Shown piece after piece: positions 10,480-22,482 of a DNA stretch of 64,000 nt. How positions within the stretch are numbered: the first letter of the stretch is position 1; the number at the start of each line of letters is the position of its first letter. Source of the stretch: Aldrovandia affinis (taxonomy: Eukaryota; Chordata; Actinopteri; Notacanthiformes; Halosauridae); contig JAINUG010000371.1 of assembly GCA_029706075.1 (NCBI GenBank), positions 245,001 through 309,000 on the forward strand, given 5' to 3'. Under the pieces are notes generated by a model. The model saw nothing but the letters and a program-made list of their open reading frames with translations, was not told the DNA's origin and made no database searches. Made by a program: the position numbers and the translations under genes.

Positions 10480-12024
10480 AGAAAACATGGAAGGATACTC
10501 AGGGAACATGAATACCCCCCCCATAAACATCTCTCACACACACACACATAGACAAAAGGAATGTGCTTAGCTCCCTGTCAAAAACGTAATTTACAATGAC
10601 TGAAAACCTCTTGCTTCACCCGAGGGCAATGTCGCTGCAATAGCTTCGCACCTGTGTCCTCTTCCAATAACGTCAACTTACAATAATCATTAAATGTATT
10701 ATTTTTCACAGCAGTTGTCATAAGCAGACATTATTACTCTTACAAAAAAAACACATGTATCATTACAGTAGTAGTCGAGAAACACCATACAGTAGCTACT
10801 TTAACAATCCGGGCTTAAAGCCAAAACGTGTTATAATTGAACTACGCCAGCGCGTTTTCCATGACCTATAGCGCAGAAAGCGAACGCCAAAGTAATGGGT
10901 TAGTGGTTACATACTAGATTGTTTTATGCCCTGTTCTAGATTGAATAACGTGCTATGTGTTTACCTTTTCAGCGCAACAATTGCATTGGCGGATGATGTC
11001 ATGTTTGTGTGCAGGTGGTGTAACTTCCTGTTTCCTGTGCTATGACGTAATGGGCGCATGATTCGGGGTCACTCCTCAAGGAGTTTTTCAGAAACCTCCG
11101 TGGTCATAACCATCTACGTTCTCACCATTACAAAAGAGAGGAATGTATTTCATCCCCATTTCAATTTGATTACCCATTTACACACACATTTTAATAACAT
11201 ACATTATTAAGTTCAGCTTGATAATCATAAAACAAACAATTGCCCCGGGGGATTTGGTTCTTGTTTCCCAAATACCTCTGCACCCAATACGGCACGGATC
11301 ATAAAATTAATGTACAACGGCACAAAATATTAGTCTCGGATTACTCATGCATAGCCTATAATGTTACGTAATTAAATCAAGACTCGTAATTTTTATGAGG
11401 AGTAAGAACCACGTTGAAAGTAACTGCTATTTATTTTGTTGTAACTTAAAAGGCACAATTCTGTGTAAAATTGTTTAGACCATTTTTGAGAAACCATGTA
11501 ACATGTTAAGTTGTAATTCAACGCTAACAGTGTTGATATGAATCCAACTGGGATTTTTTTTAAAGTACTCTATCACAGAGTTGATTTAACGCTGACAATA
11601 TTGATGCTCCTTTGCCCTTCTATAATTACTCAAATACGGCTGTACTCGGCACAACTGCAGGCCGTTTGTATCACGTGCACATTGAACGATAACAACATTT
11701 TTTATTGATGGTAGGTAGGTAATGCATGCATGAAAAAAAATACAAGCTCCAAAATCATAAACAGTATATGCAATTAAATTTGTTTTTCCCTCCGGTACTC
11801 TATATGACATGCAATTAAATACATGCAGACACGATTTAGCCGATTGCGGCGTCGCTGAACAGCGCGTGCATGCGAAATGCTGTCCAAGGCACGGCGGATA
11901 AATGCACAGTCAAACTCACACTACAAACAATCTATTTAGATCGTACAGCGCTGACAATCTCAAACGTTTTCATTCATATCACGTCTCTCTCGCGTGCGTA
12001 AACTACGGGCAAAATGAACGCGCG
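10480..12024. other. Intergenic, no gene recognised
   Basis: AT-rich sequence upstream of col28a1 with only short unsupported frames. No exon-like or repeat-family signal stood out. Confidence 0.5.
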
Positions 12025-12395
12025 CCAACTCGCGCTCACACATGTGCCAAGTGCAAGGACTGTCTTTGGAAAGAGAGCTTTTATGTGCTCTGCTCCGCTT
12101 GCCTGGAATAGTCTCCAAAAAGACTTGAAACTAAGCGAAATGGTCCCTCTACCTGATTTTAAAGCTCGCATAGGTGAAATGATAAATGATTCAGCTGGTA
12201 CTTGTCAATATGTGTAGGTATTTTAACTTCTGACTTCCAAATGCACTTTCCTTTTGTTTTTTCTGTTGTGTAGCTACTGTATGTTCTGTCTGTAACTTAT
12301 TTGCTGCTATGTTGGCCAGGTCTCCCTTGAAAAAGAAATCGATGATCTCAATGGGACTACCTGGTAAAATAAAGGTAAAATAAAAAAATAATTTA
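12025..12395 (+). mobile_element. 5'-truncated non-LTR retrotransposon 3' end
   Basis: The frame from about 12026 reads LALTHVPSARTVFGKRAFMC and continues SAPLAWNSLQKDL, which resembles the C-terminal end of fish LINE reverse-transcriptase proteins. It ends at a stop near 12217. A 3' UTR follows with CCAGGTCTCCCTTGAAAAAG, AATCTCAATGGGA-like sequence (GATCTCAATGGGAC), and a tail of AATAAAGGTAAAATAAAA. Only the last few hundred bases remain. Confidence 0.7.
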
Positions 12396-15150
12396 AAAAA
12401 CACAGAAAATCTTCCCAGGTGTGATCAGATTCCGTATCGATTTTAATCTTACCTAGAACCTCATTCAAAGCCTGCCGCTGTCCTTGGTCGCCCTTTCATC
12501 CGGATTAAATAACATCTTTCTCCGCACAAAAAAGTACTGTCTTCGGCGCAACCTTGCGAAGCCAGAGAGACCGTCTAAACCCGAGAGGGGGACGCGCCCC
12601 ACATTTATGAATATTAACGAGGGCGCATTTACCTCCGTGGAAGTTCATGAGAGAGGAAAAAAGAACGACTCGCGATGTCCCTCTCTTCGTCGTCGTAAAA
12701 AAAAGCAATTTACTCACGATCAGAATTCGTTGTGTCATTTAGCCTATATTCCGAGTAAAATTTATTTTTAGGCTAGCCTACTCCATAAACCTAATCTACT
12801 TAATACTTTCCTTTAAGGACACGTAGTAGGCTACATTCGTTTTATTAAATAAAAAAATACAATATGTCAAATAATAATCAACTTATATCGTTATAAAGCA
12901 ATGATGACAAACTTGTCCTGTATAAAAGTTTTTTTATACATATTGACATTTCATATTTCATAATTCACTGTAGGCTACTGTCAGCTTTGCCTGCGGTCAA
13001 ATGGCCAGGCATCCTGTGAAATTGTGATGAGTTAACAGGCAGGCAGTGTGGTATAATGGTTAGGGGAACTGGGCTTGTAACGTTAAGGTTGCAGGTTCAA
13101 TCCCCAGGTGGGACACTGCCGTTGTACCCTTGAGCTAAAGGTACTTAACCTGAATTGCTTCAGTTAATATACAGCTGTATAAATGGATTGTAAGTCGCTC
13201 TGGATAAGAGCGTCTGCTAAATGCCTGTAATGTAATGTAATGTAATGTAATTAACACCCGTTCTGCGTGGTGTAATACAGTAGCACACAATAAACGAATG
13301 TGCATACTAGTGTCACAACGAAATGAGGGTATCAAACAGCAGCAAGGCGCAGCTTCGCTTCTAATCAACGCGAGCTCCCTAAGAACCAGGTGATGCGTCA
13401 GGTCAACGTGATAGGTCAACGCCAATCTACAGCGCGAGGAACAGGAACACGGGCTCGTGCTCGTGCACAGATCCTGGTTAGCGGCGAGTTACAGAGTGTG
13501 GCATATAAAGTTTGGTCAAATGCCTCCGCCACCCTCTCCGGATTCGGGACTGATTAGTATATTTTATAGACATGTCAGGCACTTTCTCCTTGCACCACAT
13601 TCTTCATCTTACCTGCCATAGACACCTGGCTGCTCTTTGAGTGTCTGTCACTCCAAACTAATGATTCGTCCTGCGGTATTTCTCCCTGCAGTTCGCGGCT
13701 CCTATTTAACTCCTACTGACTCAACCGAATGGCTCTGGTTAGTATCCAGTTCTAATGAGTAGGCTACCATATTCAAAATGTACCGAAGAGAGATAGAGTA
13801 CCGAGTACCGAGGTGAGATGACGGACCGGACGGACAGTGGAGAGGTGGAAAATGCTTTCTTGTTCGTCTGCGAAAATTTATTAATTCCTATTGCGTCGGG
13901 AGAAGCTCTGCGGTTGCCCTCGTTTTGACCTCGCGAGAGCCGCAACATTCATCTGGAAACATTTTCCATTCCGTGTCTCTCGGGCTGGGAAAGACATTCG
14001 TGTAAATAGGCTACGGTGCTCCGCACTCGTCTTCTGATACATTCTGTCAATTCCGTTAAAAAAAAGAAAAAAGGTTATGTTTATCTTTTCCAGGACACCC
14101 AACCATAAACCACCTCAACTGCCGGTCGTTTAAACATCAAAACACAGCGAGGTCACAAAAGCCCATAAACAATATGACTAATGGACGAGGGCTAGGTAAG
14201 ATACAGTCCAGGTAAAACACCTAGCTCTAGGGGACGGGGTTAAATATCTGTAAAGGCACATAAAAGTACAGGAGATGATTAGAAAGATTGCTTTGTAAAT
14301 GACTAATGGCTCTTGAGATTATATACTGCGGTTTGGCTCGTCGCAGTAGGGCCCCACGAACAAGCGCGTGCACTTGCGCAGCGTTTGCGTATTCCAAAAG
14401 ACCGTTGTCTGTTAAAAAATAATAATACACGAATTGAAAAGAAAAACCCGCTGCCGTAACTCACCTGAGCAGCTCAGATAAGGCCGTCGTCCCACGCTCT
14501 GATACAAATCAAACGCGTCAGCGGGAGGAGAGAAAAGTGCGCTTCTTTCAGCACATAAACGCCGAGTCGCTGACGAATCTGTAACGGGATTTTTTACGAC
14601 GTGTTTTACGAGGGGGGCCCCCCACATTGGCTATGGGTCTAATGCGAAAGCTCATTGTAAAAAAAAAAAAAAAAAAAAAATCAAGACACTGGACCAGGAG
14701 ACGTATAAGTGTGCAAATGGCGCACTGAACGCGGTCTCTACGAACAGGCTGCTGCATGCTGGTCTGTATCACACAATGCATTCAGAAAATACCACAAGAC
14801 ATGCGCCAAATGGGCATACTTCTTTTCACAATTCATATCGTGATCACATGAATTATGACTTTTTCTCAAACTGATTTGCATTTTTACGCCGCTCAGCTGT
14901 CAGCCGCCGAACTCGGTCGTAAACTCTCTCAGTAGCCGCAGGGTACAGTTGCCTATAGAACGTGATGATATATGGGGGAAAGAAGTAGCCATATTCGATC
15001 TTGGACACAGATGGACTGCTGGACGGCGGGTGCTATAGTCGGGAGGTCTGCAGACCGCCGAGGCAAGAGCAACGGGCGGCAGCAATACCGATGTGGGCAG
15101 AGGGAGATAGATACTGGCAACTGCTCAAGTTAAAGCAGCGGTATGTTAAC
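12396..15150. other. Intergenic, only a SINE and a poly-A run
   Basis: Apart from the SINE at 13041 and a run of about 21 A at 14660, nothing was recognised. No MIOS-like coding sequence was seen, although that gene lies near COL28A1 and RPA3 in human. Confidence 0.45.
13041..13252 (+). mobile_element. tRNA-derived SINE with TGTAA repeat tail
   Basis: Same family as 3958. Head GGTATAATGGTTAGGGGAAC, B box GGTTCAATCC, tail GTCGCTCTGGATAAGAGCG and terminal (TGTAA) repeats. The tail hairpin plus pentamer repeats match the UnaL2/UnaSINE group of fish retrotransposons. Confidence 0.88.
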
Positions 15151-15430
15151 CTGGGGGGATCAGACTCATAGTACTGTAAGATTATGAGCAGCCTGGTCAG
15201 GCTCATAGTACTGTAAGATTATGAGCAGCCTGGTCAGGCTCATAGTACTGTAAGGTTATGAGCAGCCTGGTCTGGCTCATAGTACTGTAAGGTTATGAGC
15301 AGCCTGGTCTGGCTCATAGTACTGTAAGGTTATGAGCAGCCTGGTCAGGCTCATAGTACCGTAAGATTATGAGCAGTCTGGTCAGGCTCATAGTACCGTA
15401 AGGTTATAAGCAGTGTGGTCAGACTCATAG

Positions 15431-15582
15431 TGTGGTTTCTGTGGCTCAGTTGGTAGAGCACAGCGTTGGCAACGCTTAGGTTGTGGGTTCAATCCCCACT
15501 GGGGCCACATATACTGAAAATGTATGCATTCACTACTGTAAGTCACTTTGGATAAAAGCGTCTGCTAAATGGCGTATATTAT
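15431..15582 (+). mobile_element. tRNA-Ala-like SINE inside minisatellite, copy 1
   Basis: The head folds as a tRNA: the D arm contains CTCAGTTGGTAGAGC, the anticodon stem-loop AGCG-TTGGCAA-CGCT would give anticodon GGC, and the T arm has GGTTCAATCC. It is followed by a tail with AAAGCGTCTGCTAAATGGCG, so it is a SINE and not a tRNA gene. It sits within the 37-bp minisatellite. Confidence 0.85.
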
Positions 15583-16065
15583 AGTACCGTAAGGTTATGA
15601 GCAGCCTGGTCAGGCTCATAGTACCGTAAGGTTATGAGCAGCCTGGTCAGGCTCATAGTACCGTAAGGTTATGAGCAGCCTGGTCAGGCTCATAGTACCG
15701 TAAGGTTATGAGCAGCCTGGTCAGACTCATAGTACTGTAAGGTTATGAGCAGCCTGATCAGACTCATAGTACCGTAAGGTTATGAGCAGCCTGATCAGAC
15801 TCATAGTACTGTAAGGTTATGAGCAGCCTGGTCAGACTCATAATACTGTAAGGTTATGAGCAGCCTGGTCAGACTCATAGTACTGTAAAGTTATGAGCAG
15901 CCTGGTCTGGCTCATAGTACTGTAAGGTTATGAGCAGCCTGGTCTGGCTCATAGTACTGTAAGGTTATGAGCAGCCTGGTCAGGCTCATAGTACCGTAAG
16001 ATTATGAGCAGTCTGGTCAGGCTCATAGTACCGTAAGGTTATAAGCAGTCTGGTCAGACTCATAG

Positions 16066-16220
16066 TGTGGTTTCTGTGGCTCAGTTGGTAGAGCACAGCA
16101 TTGGCAACGCTTAGGTTGTGGGTTCAATCCCCACTGGGGCCACATATACTGAAAATGTATGCATTCACTACTGTAAGTCGCTTTGGATAAAAGCGTCTGC
16201 TAAATGGCGTATATTATAGT
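16066..16220 (+). mobile_element. tRNA-Ala-like SINE inside minisatellite, copy 2
   Basis: Copy of the SINE at 15431, 635 bp downstream, flanked by the same ordered minisatellite variants. It differs by CGTT to CATT in the anticodon stem. It arose by duplication with the surrounding repeats and not by a second insertion. Confidence 0.85.
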
Positions 16221-16676
16221 ACCGTAAGGTTATGAGCAGCCTGGTCAGGCTCAGTACTGTAAGGTTATGAGCAGCCGGGTCAGGTTATGAGCAGCCTGGT
16301 CAGGCTCATAGTACTGTAAGGTTATGAGCAGCCTGGTCAGACTCATAGTACTGTAAGGTTATGAGCAGCCTGATCAGACTCATAGTACCGTAAGGTTATG
16401 AGCAGCCTGATCAGACTCATAGTACTGTAAGGTTATGAGCAGCCTGGTCAGACTCATAATACTGTAAGGTTATGAGCAGCCTGGTCAGACTCATAGTACT
16501 GTAAGGTTATGAGCAGCCTGGTCAGGCTCATGGTACTGTAGGGATGTACTGGGTTGGTGTAGAAATACTTTTTTATAAGAGGCCTCTGTGCTAAACTACA
16601 AGCATGAGGCAAGCTGAGGCATCACCAAATTACGTCGTATTCAGCCTATACCATGTATAACTCCCGCGTCTATACA

Positions 16677-16810
16677 TACCATTTAACAAATGCTTTTATC
16701 CAAAGCGACTTACAGTAGTGAATGCATACATTTTTCAGTACATGTGGTTCCCAATGGGAATCGAACCCACAACCTAAGCGCAGCTCTACCCCCTGAGCCA
16801 CACAGAACCA
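16677..16810 (-). mobile_element. SINE of the tRNA-Ala-like family, inverted
   Basis: Reverse complement of the family at 15431: the tail CCATTTAACAAATGCTTTTA comes first, then GGGAATCGAACCCACAACC (the T arm) and CTGAGCCACA. It lies just outside the minisatellite. Confidence 0.8.
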
Positions 16811-17967
16811 CTGAGTCTGAGTTTATCTCCAAGCTGTCTGTGTTTTGGTGTCATTAAGCATGTCGGCTGCTGACCTTCCTCCTTCACCTTGACTTTTTCT
16901 CCCTGGTGGGCGATGAAAGAAAGGTGTTCCTTGAAAAATCCCTATGCGTCATCTTGCTTTGTAAATAAAGCCACCAGCTTCAATCCTAATTTTCGGACGT
17001 TTTGGAGAAGTCTCGAGCGAGCGCAGTCTTCAGAGCTGATCTTGCTGCATTCTCATCGGCAAGTGTGCACGTGCACGGACTGAAGCGTTTTTTTTTATAA
17101 CCCCCCCCCCTCCACACACACACAAAATGAAGTGAGGAAGACCATGTCAATGCTATCCAAAGAATGCACCAAATATCTATACCCTTTTTGGCTACGTTCA
17201 TAGTTTTAAACACATCCTGTGTCATCCCCGTCATTACGCTCAAAATAAACGTTTTTGGAAAAAGCGAAATTCTCTCATCAACACGGAACTTCAAAGTGTC
17301 AGACGTATCTGCGAGCTGTCCGTGTGAGTGACAGTTTTGCGCTCGTGGGTCTTCGCCTCGCATCGCTTCCAGGTATGTAGTTTTCCTGAACTCTGTGCGC
17401 TTGTGTAATTTGTTAAACGTGTCAGAGAGTGACAAGGCAAGCCCTGCCTCCGGCGCACGAGGCATTCCCAGGGCTGACAGCAACACGCAGGAGGATCAGA
17501 TATTTTTCTTGGTCTCTTGACAGGATTTATGATATTTCTTTCCCATTGAGAATGCGTTTGATGTGTTTTACCACGAAGACGTGTATCGAGTGAAGCTATT
17601 AGATCGTTGACAAAATGTAACGTTAAGTCACTCGAGCGCTGCGCTGGAATGCGACGCGTTCACTTTTCACGTTTCCAGGCGAGGGATACGAGCGAGGGCA
17701 GCGCTGCCCACTCGAACAGGAGCAGAAGCGCTCTCGGGCGGGTTTGAATCGGTGGATCATTGAAAAGAAAATCCCAGCCGTTAACCACTGGGGCCAGCTG
17801 GGGCAGGGGGAGGCATTTGCACCCCCTACTGTTGAGATGAAAATATAACAATTTTCAAATCAATGTCAAAAAACATTGAAAAGAAAGATTAAAACTCTAA
17901 AATCGCCACTGACGCAGGCTATGTCCAACGGCCCGTGAGAAATTACGCGTGGATATACAGCGTAGAT
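16811..17967. other. Intergenic, no gene recognised
   Basis: Mixed-composition sequence. A 166-codon minus-strand frame (16986-17486) has no recognisable domain or splice context. Confidence 0.45.
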
Positions 17968-18128
17968 CAGGGGTATTCAAATCCAGGCCTCGAGGTCCGC
18001 AGTGTCTGCAGGTATTTACTCCAACCATGTACTACACCACCTGATTTCGAATAGTTTACCTCCTTGGTCCGGGAAGCGAGCCAATTAGTGAAATCAGGTG
18101 ATGTAGTGCCTGGATTTGAATACCCCTG
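17968..18128. mobile_element. hAT-like MITE
   Basis: A 161-bp element with inverted ends CAGGGGTATTCAAATCCAGG and the matching CCTGGATTTGAATACCCCTG. It is flanked by an imperfect 8-bp duplication (GCGTAGAT and ACATAGAT). CAGGGG ends with an 8-bp duplication are typical of hAT elements. Confidence 0.8.
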
Positions 18129-18197
18129 ACATAGATGATAAGGCTACACTCTGCCCTTCAACTTAGCTTCACACTACTAAGGGGTACAAAATGATAA

Positions 18198-19456
18198 ACA
18201 TACATATGGGTCAATGACATGACATGCATATTTTTGTGTCCGAGTTCATTATTTCCATTTAAAAATAAATTAATCAATTCAAGTCATATATGATTTTATT
18301 ATATAAAACATGTTTAGTTTGAATCAATTTTCAGTACATTCAAATAATATATATTACTTTGTGTTTTGGCATCTCAAACCCCCAAAATGTCAGGTGGCGC
18401 AACCGTCCGAGCAAAGGAACAGATTAAGAAAACTGTAAAAAGTGGTATTTTAATAATAATAAATTCAATATAAAATACTGTGGCATGATTTTATGTTTGA
18501 AACCTTTCAAATAAACACAATTTTACAAATAACAATAGTTTTAAAGCTATTGAGATAATTGAGGAACTTTTGTCCGGCAATTTGTGCTTTTCAAATGTCA
18601 GGGTGGCACAACCGTAAACATGGGACTTTTATTTTAAAGTCAAGAGGCTATTGCATCAGCCAGATGTTGCATTATCCAGAGGACCCTATCTGACATCCAT
18701 GGCTGACTGAAAAGGTTTGCAGAGCTCTCTCAAATATTGATAAAAATAGCTACGTTCACCTCATAGGTAGGATGGTACACTTTCCATGTCAGGTGGTACA
18801 ACCAATGTAAAACTAGGAAAATGTTATTTTATCATAAAACTACTTATTCTGTTTTAAAATGATTTGTATGCTATTGCTAGCATAGGTCAAAGCTAATGCA
18901 GGTGTCCAAGTAGAAGCCTGTTTAATTTGAAATCAGTTGCAAAAGTCAGGTGGCGCAACTTGTAAGTCAGGTGGCAAACCGTAAGGAATGCCACTATATG
19001 AAATAAATAATATTATTTAAAGCTTCAAGATGCTCTAAAATGTTTATTCGTTTCAAGTTAAATATGTTATACGCGTTGGATGTTAAAAATACTAAATAAC
19101 TGACCCTTAGAATGCAGTAATCTTAAATTATTGTTAATATAATAATCAACTCCCCAAAAACAAATCTGTAAGGCACTATAGACACTCTAATAGATACTTG
19201 ACCAAGATTTCACTTCAAATAAATAAAAAATAAATAATAGGAAAATATAAATAATTTTACAAATATTTGGTTGCGCCACCTGACATTTTTGGTCAGTCAA
19301 GTTAAAAATAGTCAAAAAATGAATTTAAACACATTGAAATGTTATTTAACAAATGAGGCTTGTTTAAGCACATTGTCACAGATTAAAAAATATGCATTTT
19401 ATCTATTTTGAACAAACTTTTTAGAGGCCTTATTTGTCATTGACCCATATGTATGT
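18198..19456. mobile_element. Inverted-repeat element with recurrent internal motif
   Basis: Both ends share a 22-bp perfect inverted repeat beginning ACATACATATGGG. The AT-rich interior has no coding capacity. The motif GTCAGGTGGCGCAACC occurs at about 18388, 18596, 18787, 18945 and 18966 in one direction (the second to fifth slightly diverged), and once inverted at 19269. Repeated subterminal motifs of this kind are known transposase-binding sites in several DNA-transposon families, so a non-autonomous DNA transposon is likely. The superfamily and target duplication could not be fixed. Confidence 0.55.
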
Positions 19457-19597
19457 ATATAGATATACATTAAATCAGACATTTCCCACCATTTACACAT
19501 TTAACCCTCCAACTTATAGGTTAACTTTTCTCAACATTAAAAATATAAAACTATGTATGTCTAGGGCTCTCTATCTCTATCTCTATATATATATATA

Positions 19598-21219
19598 CAG
19601 TGCCGTGAAAAAGTATTTGCCCCCTTCCTGATTTCTTCTTTTTTTGCATATTTGTCACACTTAAATGTTTCAGATCATCAAACAAATTTTAATATTAGAC
19701 AAAGATAACCTGAGTGAAAACAAAATGCAGTTTTTAAATGATGATTTCATTTATTAAGGGAAAAAAGCTATCCAACCCTACCTGGCCCTATGTGAAAAAG
19801 TAATTGCCCCCCCTTAATAAATCAACCGATTAACCACATTTTTTTGAAAGCTGAGTTCAATTTCATAGCCGCACCCAGGCCTGATTACTGCCAGACCTGT
19901 TGAATCTAGAAATCACTAAAATAGAACCTGTCTGACAAAGTGAAGTAGGCTAAAAGATCTCAAAAAGCAGCACATGATGCCGTGATCTAAAGAAATTCAA
20001 GAATAGATGAGAAACAAAGTCATTGACATCTATCAGTCTGGAAAAGGTTACAAAGCCATTTCTAAGGCTTTGGGACTCCAGCGAACCACGGTGAGAGCCA
20101 TTATCTACAAATGGAGAAAACTTGGAACAGTGGTGAACCTTCCTAGGAGTGGCCGGCCTACCAAAATTACTCCAAGAGCGCATCGACGACTCATCCAGGA
20201 GGTCACAAAAGACCCCAGACGAACATCTAAAGAACTGCAGGCCTCACTTGCCTCAGTTAATGTCAGTGTTCATGATTCCACAATAAGAAAGATACTGGGC
20301 AAAAATGGCATCCATGGGAGAGTTCCAAGGCGAAAACCACTGCTGACCAAAAAGAACACAAAGGCTCGTCTCACATTTGCCAAAAAACATCTTGATGACC
20401 CCCAAAACTTTGGGGAAAATATTCTGTGGACTGACGAGTCAAAAGTGGAACTTTTTGGAAGTTGTGGGTCCCGTTACATCTGGCATAAAACTAACACAGC
20501 ATTCTATAATAAAAACATAATACCAACAGTCAAACATGGAGGTGGTAGTGTGATGGTCTGGGGCTGCTTTGCTGCTTCAGGACCCGGACGACTTGCCGTA
20601 ATTGATGGAACCATGAATTCTGCTCTCTACCAGAAAATCCTGAAGGAGAATGTCCGGCCATCAGTTCGTGACCTCAAGCTCAAGCGCACTTGGGTTATGC
20701 AGCAGGACAATGATCCGAAACACACCAGCAAGTCCACCTCTGAATGGCTCAAGAAAAACGAAATGAAGGTTTTGGAGTGGCCTAGTCAAAGCCCGGACTT
20801 AAATCCGATTGAGATGCTGTGGCATGACCTTAAACAGGCAGTTCATGCTCGAAAACCCTCCAATGTGGCTGAATTAAAACAATTCTGCAAAGAAGAGTGG
20901 GCCAAAATTCCTCCACAGCGATGTAAAAGACTCATTGCCAGTTATTGCAAATGTTTGATTGCAGTTGTTGCCGCCAAGGGTGGCACAACCAGTTATTAAG
21001 TTCAGGGGGGCAATTACTTTTTCACATGGGTGATATGGGTGTTGGATAACTTTTTTCCTTCAATAAATGAAATAATCATTTAAAAACTGTATTTTGTGTT
21101 TACTCGGGTCCTCCTTGTCTTATATTACATTTTATATGAAGATCTGAAACCATTCAGTTTGACAAATATGCAAAAATAGAGGAAATCAGGAGGGGGGCAA
21201 ATACTTTTTCACGGCACTG
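19598..21219 (+). mobile_element. Tc1/mariner-superfamily transposon, near full length
   Basis: A 1622-bp element flanked by TA on both sides, inserted in a TATATA tract. Both ends read CAGTGCCGTGAAAAAG outward to inward. The inverted repeats are about 215 bp, and each contains an outer and an inner copy of GTGAAAAAGTAWTTGCCCCC, the inverted-repeat/direct-repeat arrangement known from Sleeping Beauty-type Tc1 elements. Left and right repeats differ at several sites, so the insertion is not brand new. The only gene inside is the transposase. Confidence 0.93.
20007..20999 (+). CDS. Tc1-like transposase, N-terminally interrupted
   Basis: A 330-residue open frame encodes a DD34E transposase. It has an N-terminal paired-like helix-turn-helix (SGKGYKAISKALGLQRTTVR) and a GRP linker (RSGRPTKITPR). 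The catalytic residues lie in WTDESK, QQDNDPKH and DLNPIEMLW, with 34 residues between the second Asp and the Glu. A glycine-rich stretch, HGGGSVMVWGCF, is also present. The family's usual start lies ten codons upstream (ATG at 19977), but that stretch has two in-frame stops, a TGA at codon 3 and a TAG at codon 10. The catalytic domain is otherwise intact. If translation began at 20007, the protein would lack about ten N-terminal residues; it is probably inactive or close to it. Confidence 0.92.
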   Translation: MRNKVIDIYQSGKGYKAISKALGLQRTTVRAIIYKWRKLGTVVNLPRSGRPTKITPRAHRRLIQEVTKDPRRTSKELQASLASVNVSVHDSTIRKILGKNGIHGRVPRRKPLLTKKNTKARLTFAKKHLDDPQNFGENILWTDESKVELFGSCGSRYIWHKTNTAFYNKNIIPTVKHGGGSVMVWGCFAASGPGRLAVIDGTMNSALYQKILKENVRPSVRDLKLKRTWVMQQDNDPKHTSKSTSEWLKKNEMKVLEWPSQSPDLNPIEMLWHDLKQAVHARKPSNVAELKQFCKEEWAKIPPQRCKRLIASYCKCLIAVVAAKGGTTSY

Positions 21220-21221
21220 TA

Positions 21222-22482
21222 TATATATATATGTGTGTTTTGCATCGTTTCCAAAACGAATTAAATCCACCCCCTGCTTGAAGGCATTGATGCGCTGTGT
21301 TACCACCGCAGAAAACACTAACGGATTAATGACTTTTTGCTGCTTTTTAAACCTTGATATGTAACAAAAATGCACAATCTTTGCCACCGACCCAAACTTT
21401 TCAAAAGCTACGATTAAAACCCTGCGAACGTCTGGTGCATTTATTTCTCATTCACAAATGACAGGCATGTCTCGGTTTATATTCTCAAGGACATGGCACA
21501 ATATTCTGTGAGTATGTGACGAGGTGATATGGCTGATGGCGGATATTTAACCAATATTTTTAGGAGGAAAAACTGATTTCTATTTATGAGCATAAGCATC
21601 GAGGAAGATGACCCACCGATACCAGTCTCAACTACACCATTTCACAGAATACTATGGGACCCAGCTGTTTAGATTCTTGACATAGGCTACTACTGCAAAT
21701 AATTACCATAATCAGTGACTTATAACCAAAACATATAAATGCTATTTTCAGTGCAAGTTCACCTCAAAATATCTCAGAGGCAATCTGGTATTAACGTAGT
21801 ACTTCCCTACTTTCTGTTCACCCAATAAGATCACTTTCTGTAGTATCACACAACAGAGTAGCATGAACCGCCTGCTGTCGGAAAGAGTGGGATAAATGAA
21901 GGACTTTTTGGTTGAATAGTAGAGGCTACTTATGAGTGAAACCACATTTTGAGGCACAATCTCAAAACAGTTTTGTGTCTACAAAGGCACCCACTTCACT
22001 CTTCAGTGACCGACGACTCTTGATAGTAGAATTATGGGAGAAACCAGTGAGCTGTCTAAACACTGATACTGCAAGCCTCGACAGTAAGCGACACCAAGCT
22101 AATTAGACAGCAAGTAATTCGACCAATGTTAAACATTCCCAAGGACAGTGGGATATTTGATCACTTTCCATGGTGCAAATATTTTCAGGGATTTTCAGGG
22201 ACCATGGGAACTCTGTGGGAGGCATTATAAATTATAAACTCATTTTATAATGAATACAAATTGATTATAAATTGAGCGCATGACCCAATACGACCGCAAA
22301 TTCAACAATCACAAACGTTTAATAAAACTATTAACAAAGGGGTGAAAAAATGGAGAGGAAAAACAAGACATTTAAAGAACGCCATTGTTTTGTACAAGAA
22401 CATTGTGCCAATGACTTATTTCTTTAAAAAAACAAAAAAAACAAGTGAAGGGAAATGGGACCGCTGTTCGGGTCGGGACCGT
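21222..22482. other. Intergenic between Tc1 element and rpa3
   Basis: No gene or repeat family recognised. The last part should include the rpa3 3' UTR, with an ATTAAA on the minus strand at 22318-22323. Confidence 0.5.

Larger units (their letters stand above)
15155..16545 (+). repeat. 37-bp minisatellite with a higher-order duplication
   Basis: Units of GCTCATAGTACTGTAAGGTT plus ATGAGCAGCCTGGTCAG, with T/C and G/A variants. A block of about 635 bp that includes a SINE is duplicated inside it, shown by the same order of unit variants before each SINE. Confidence 0.93.

Noticed and set aside
15438-15509. tRNA-Ala(GGC)-like fold
   Set aside because: It is followed by the SINE tail and duplicated with the minisatellite; another family copy lies nearby, so it is a SINE head and not a tRNA gene.
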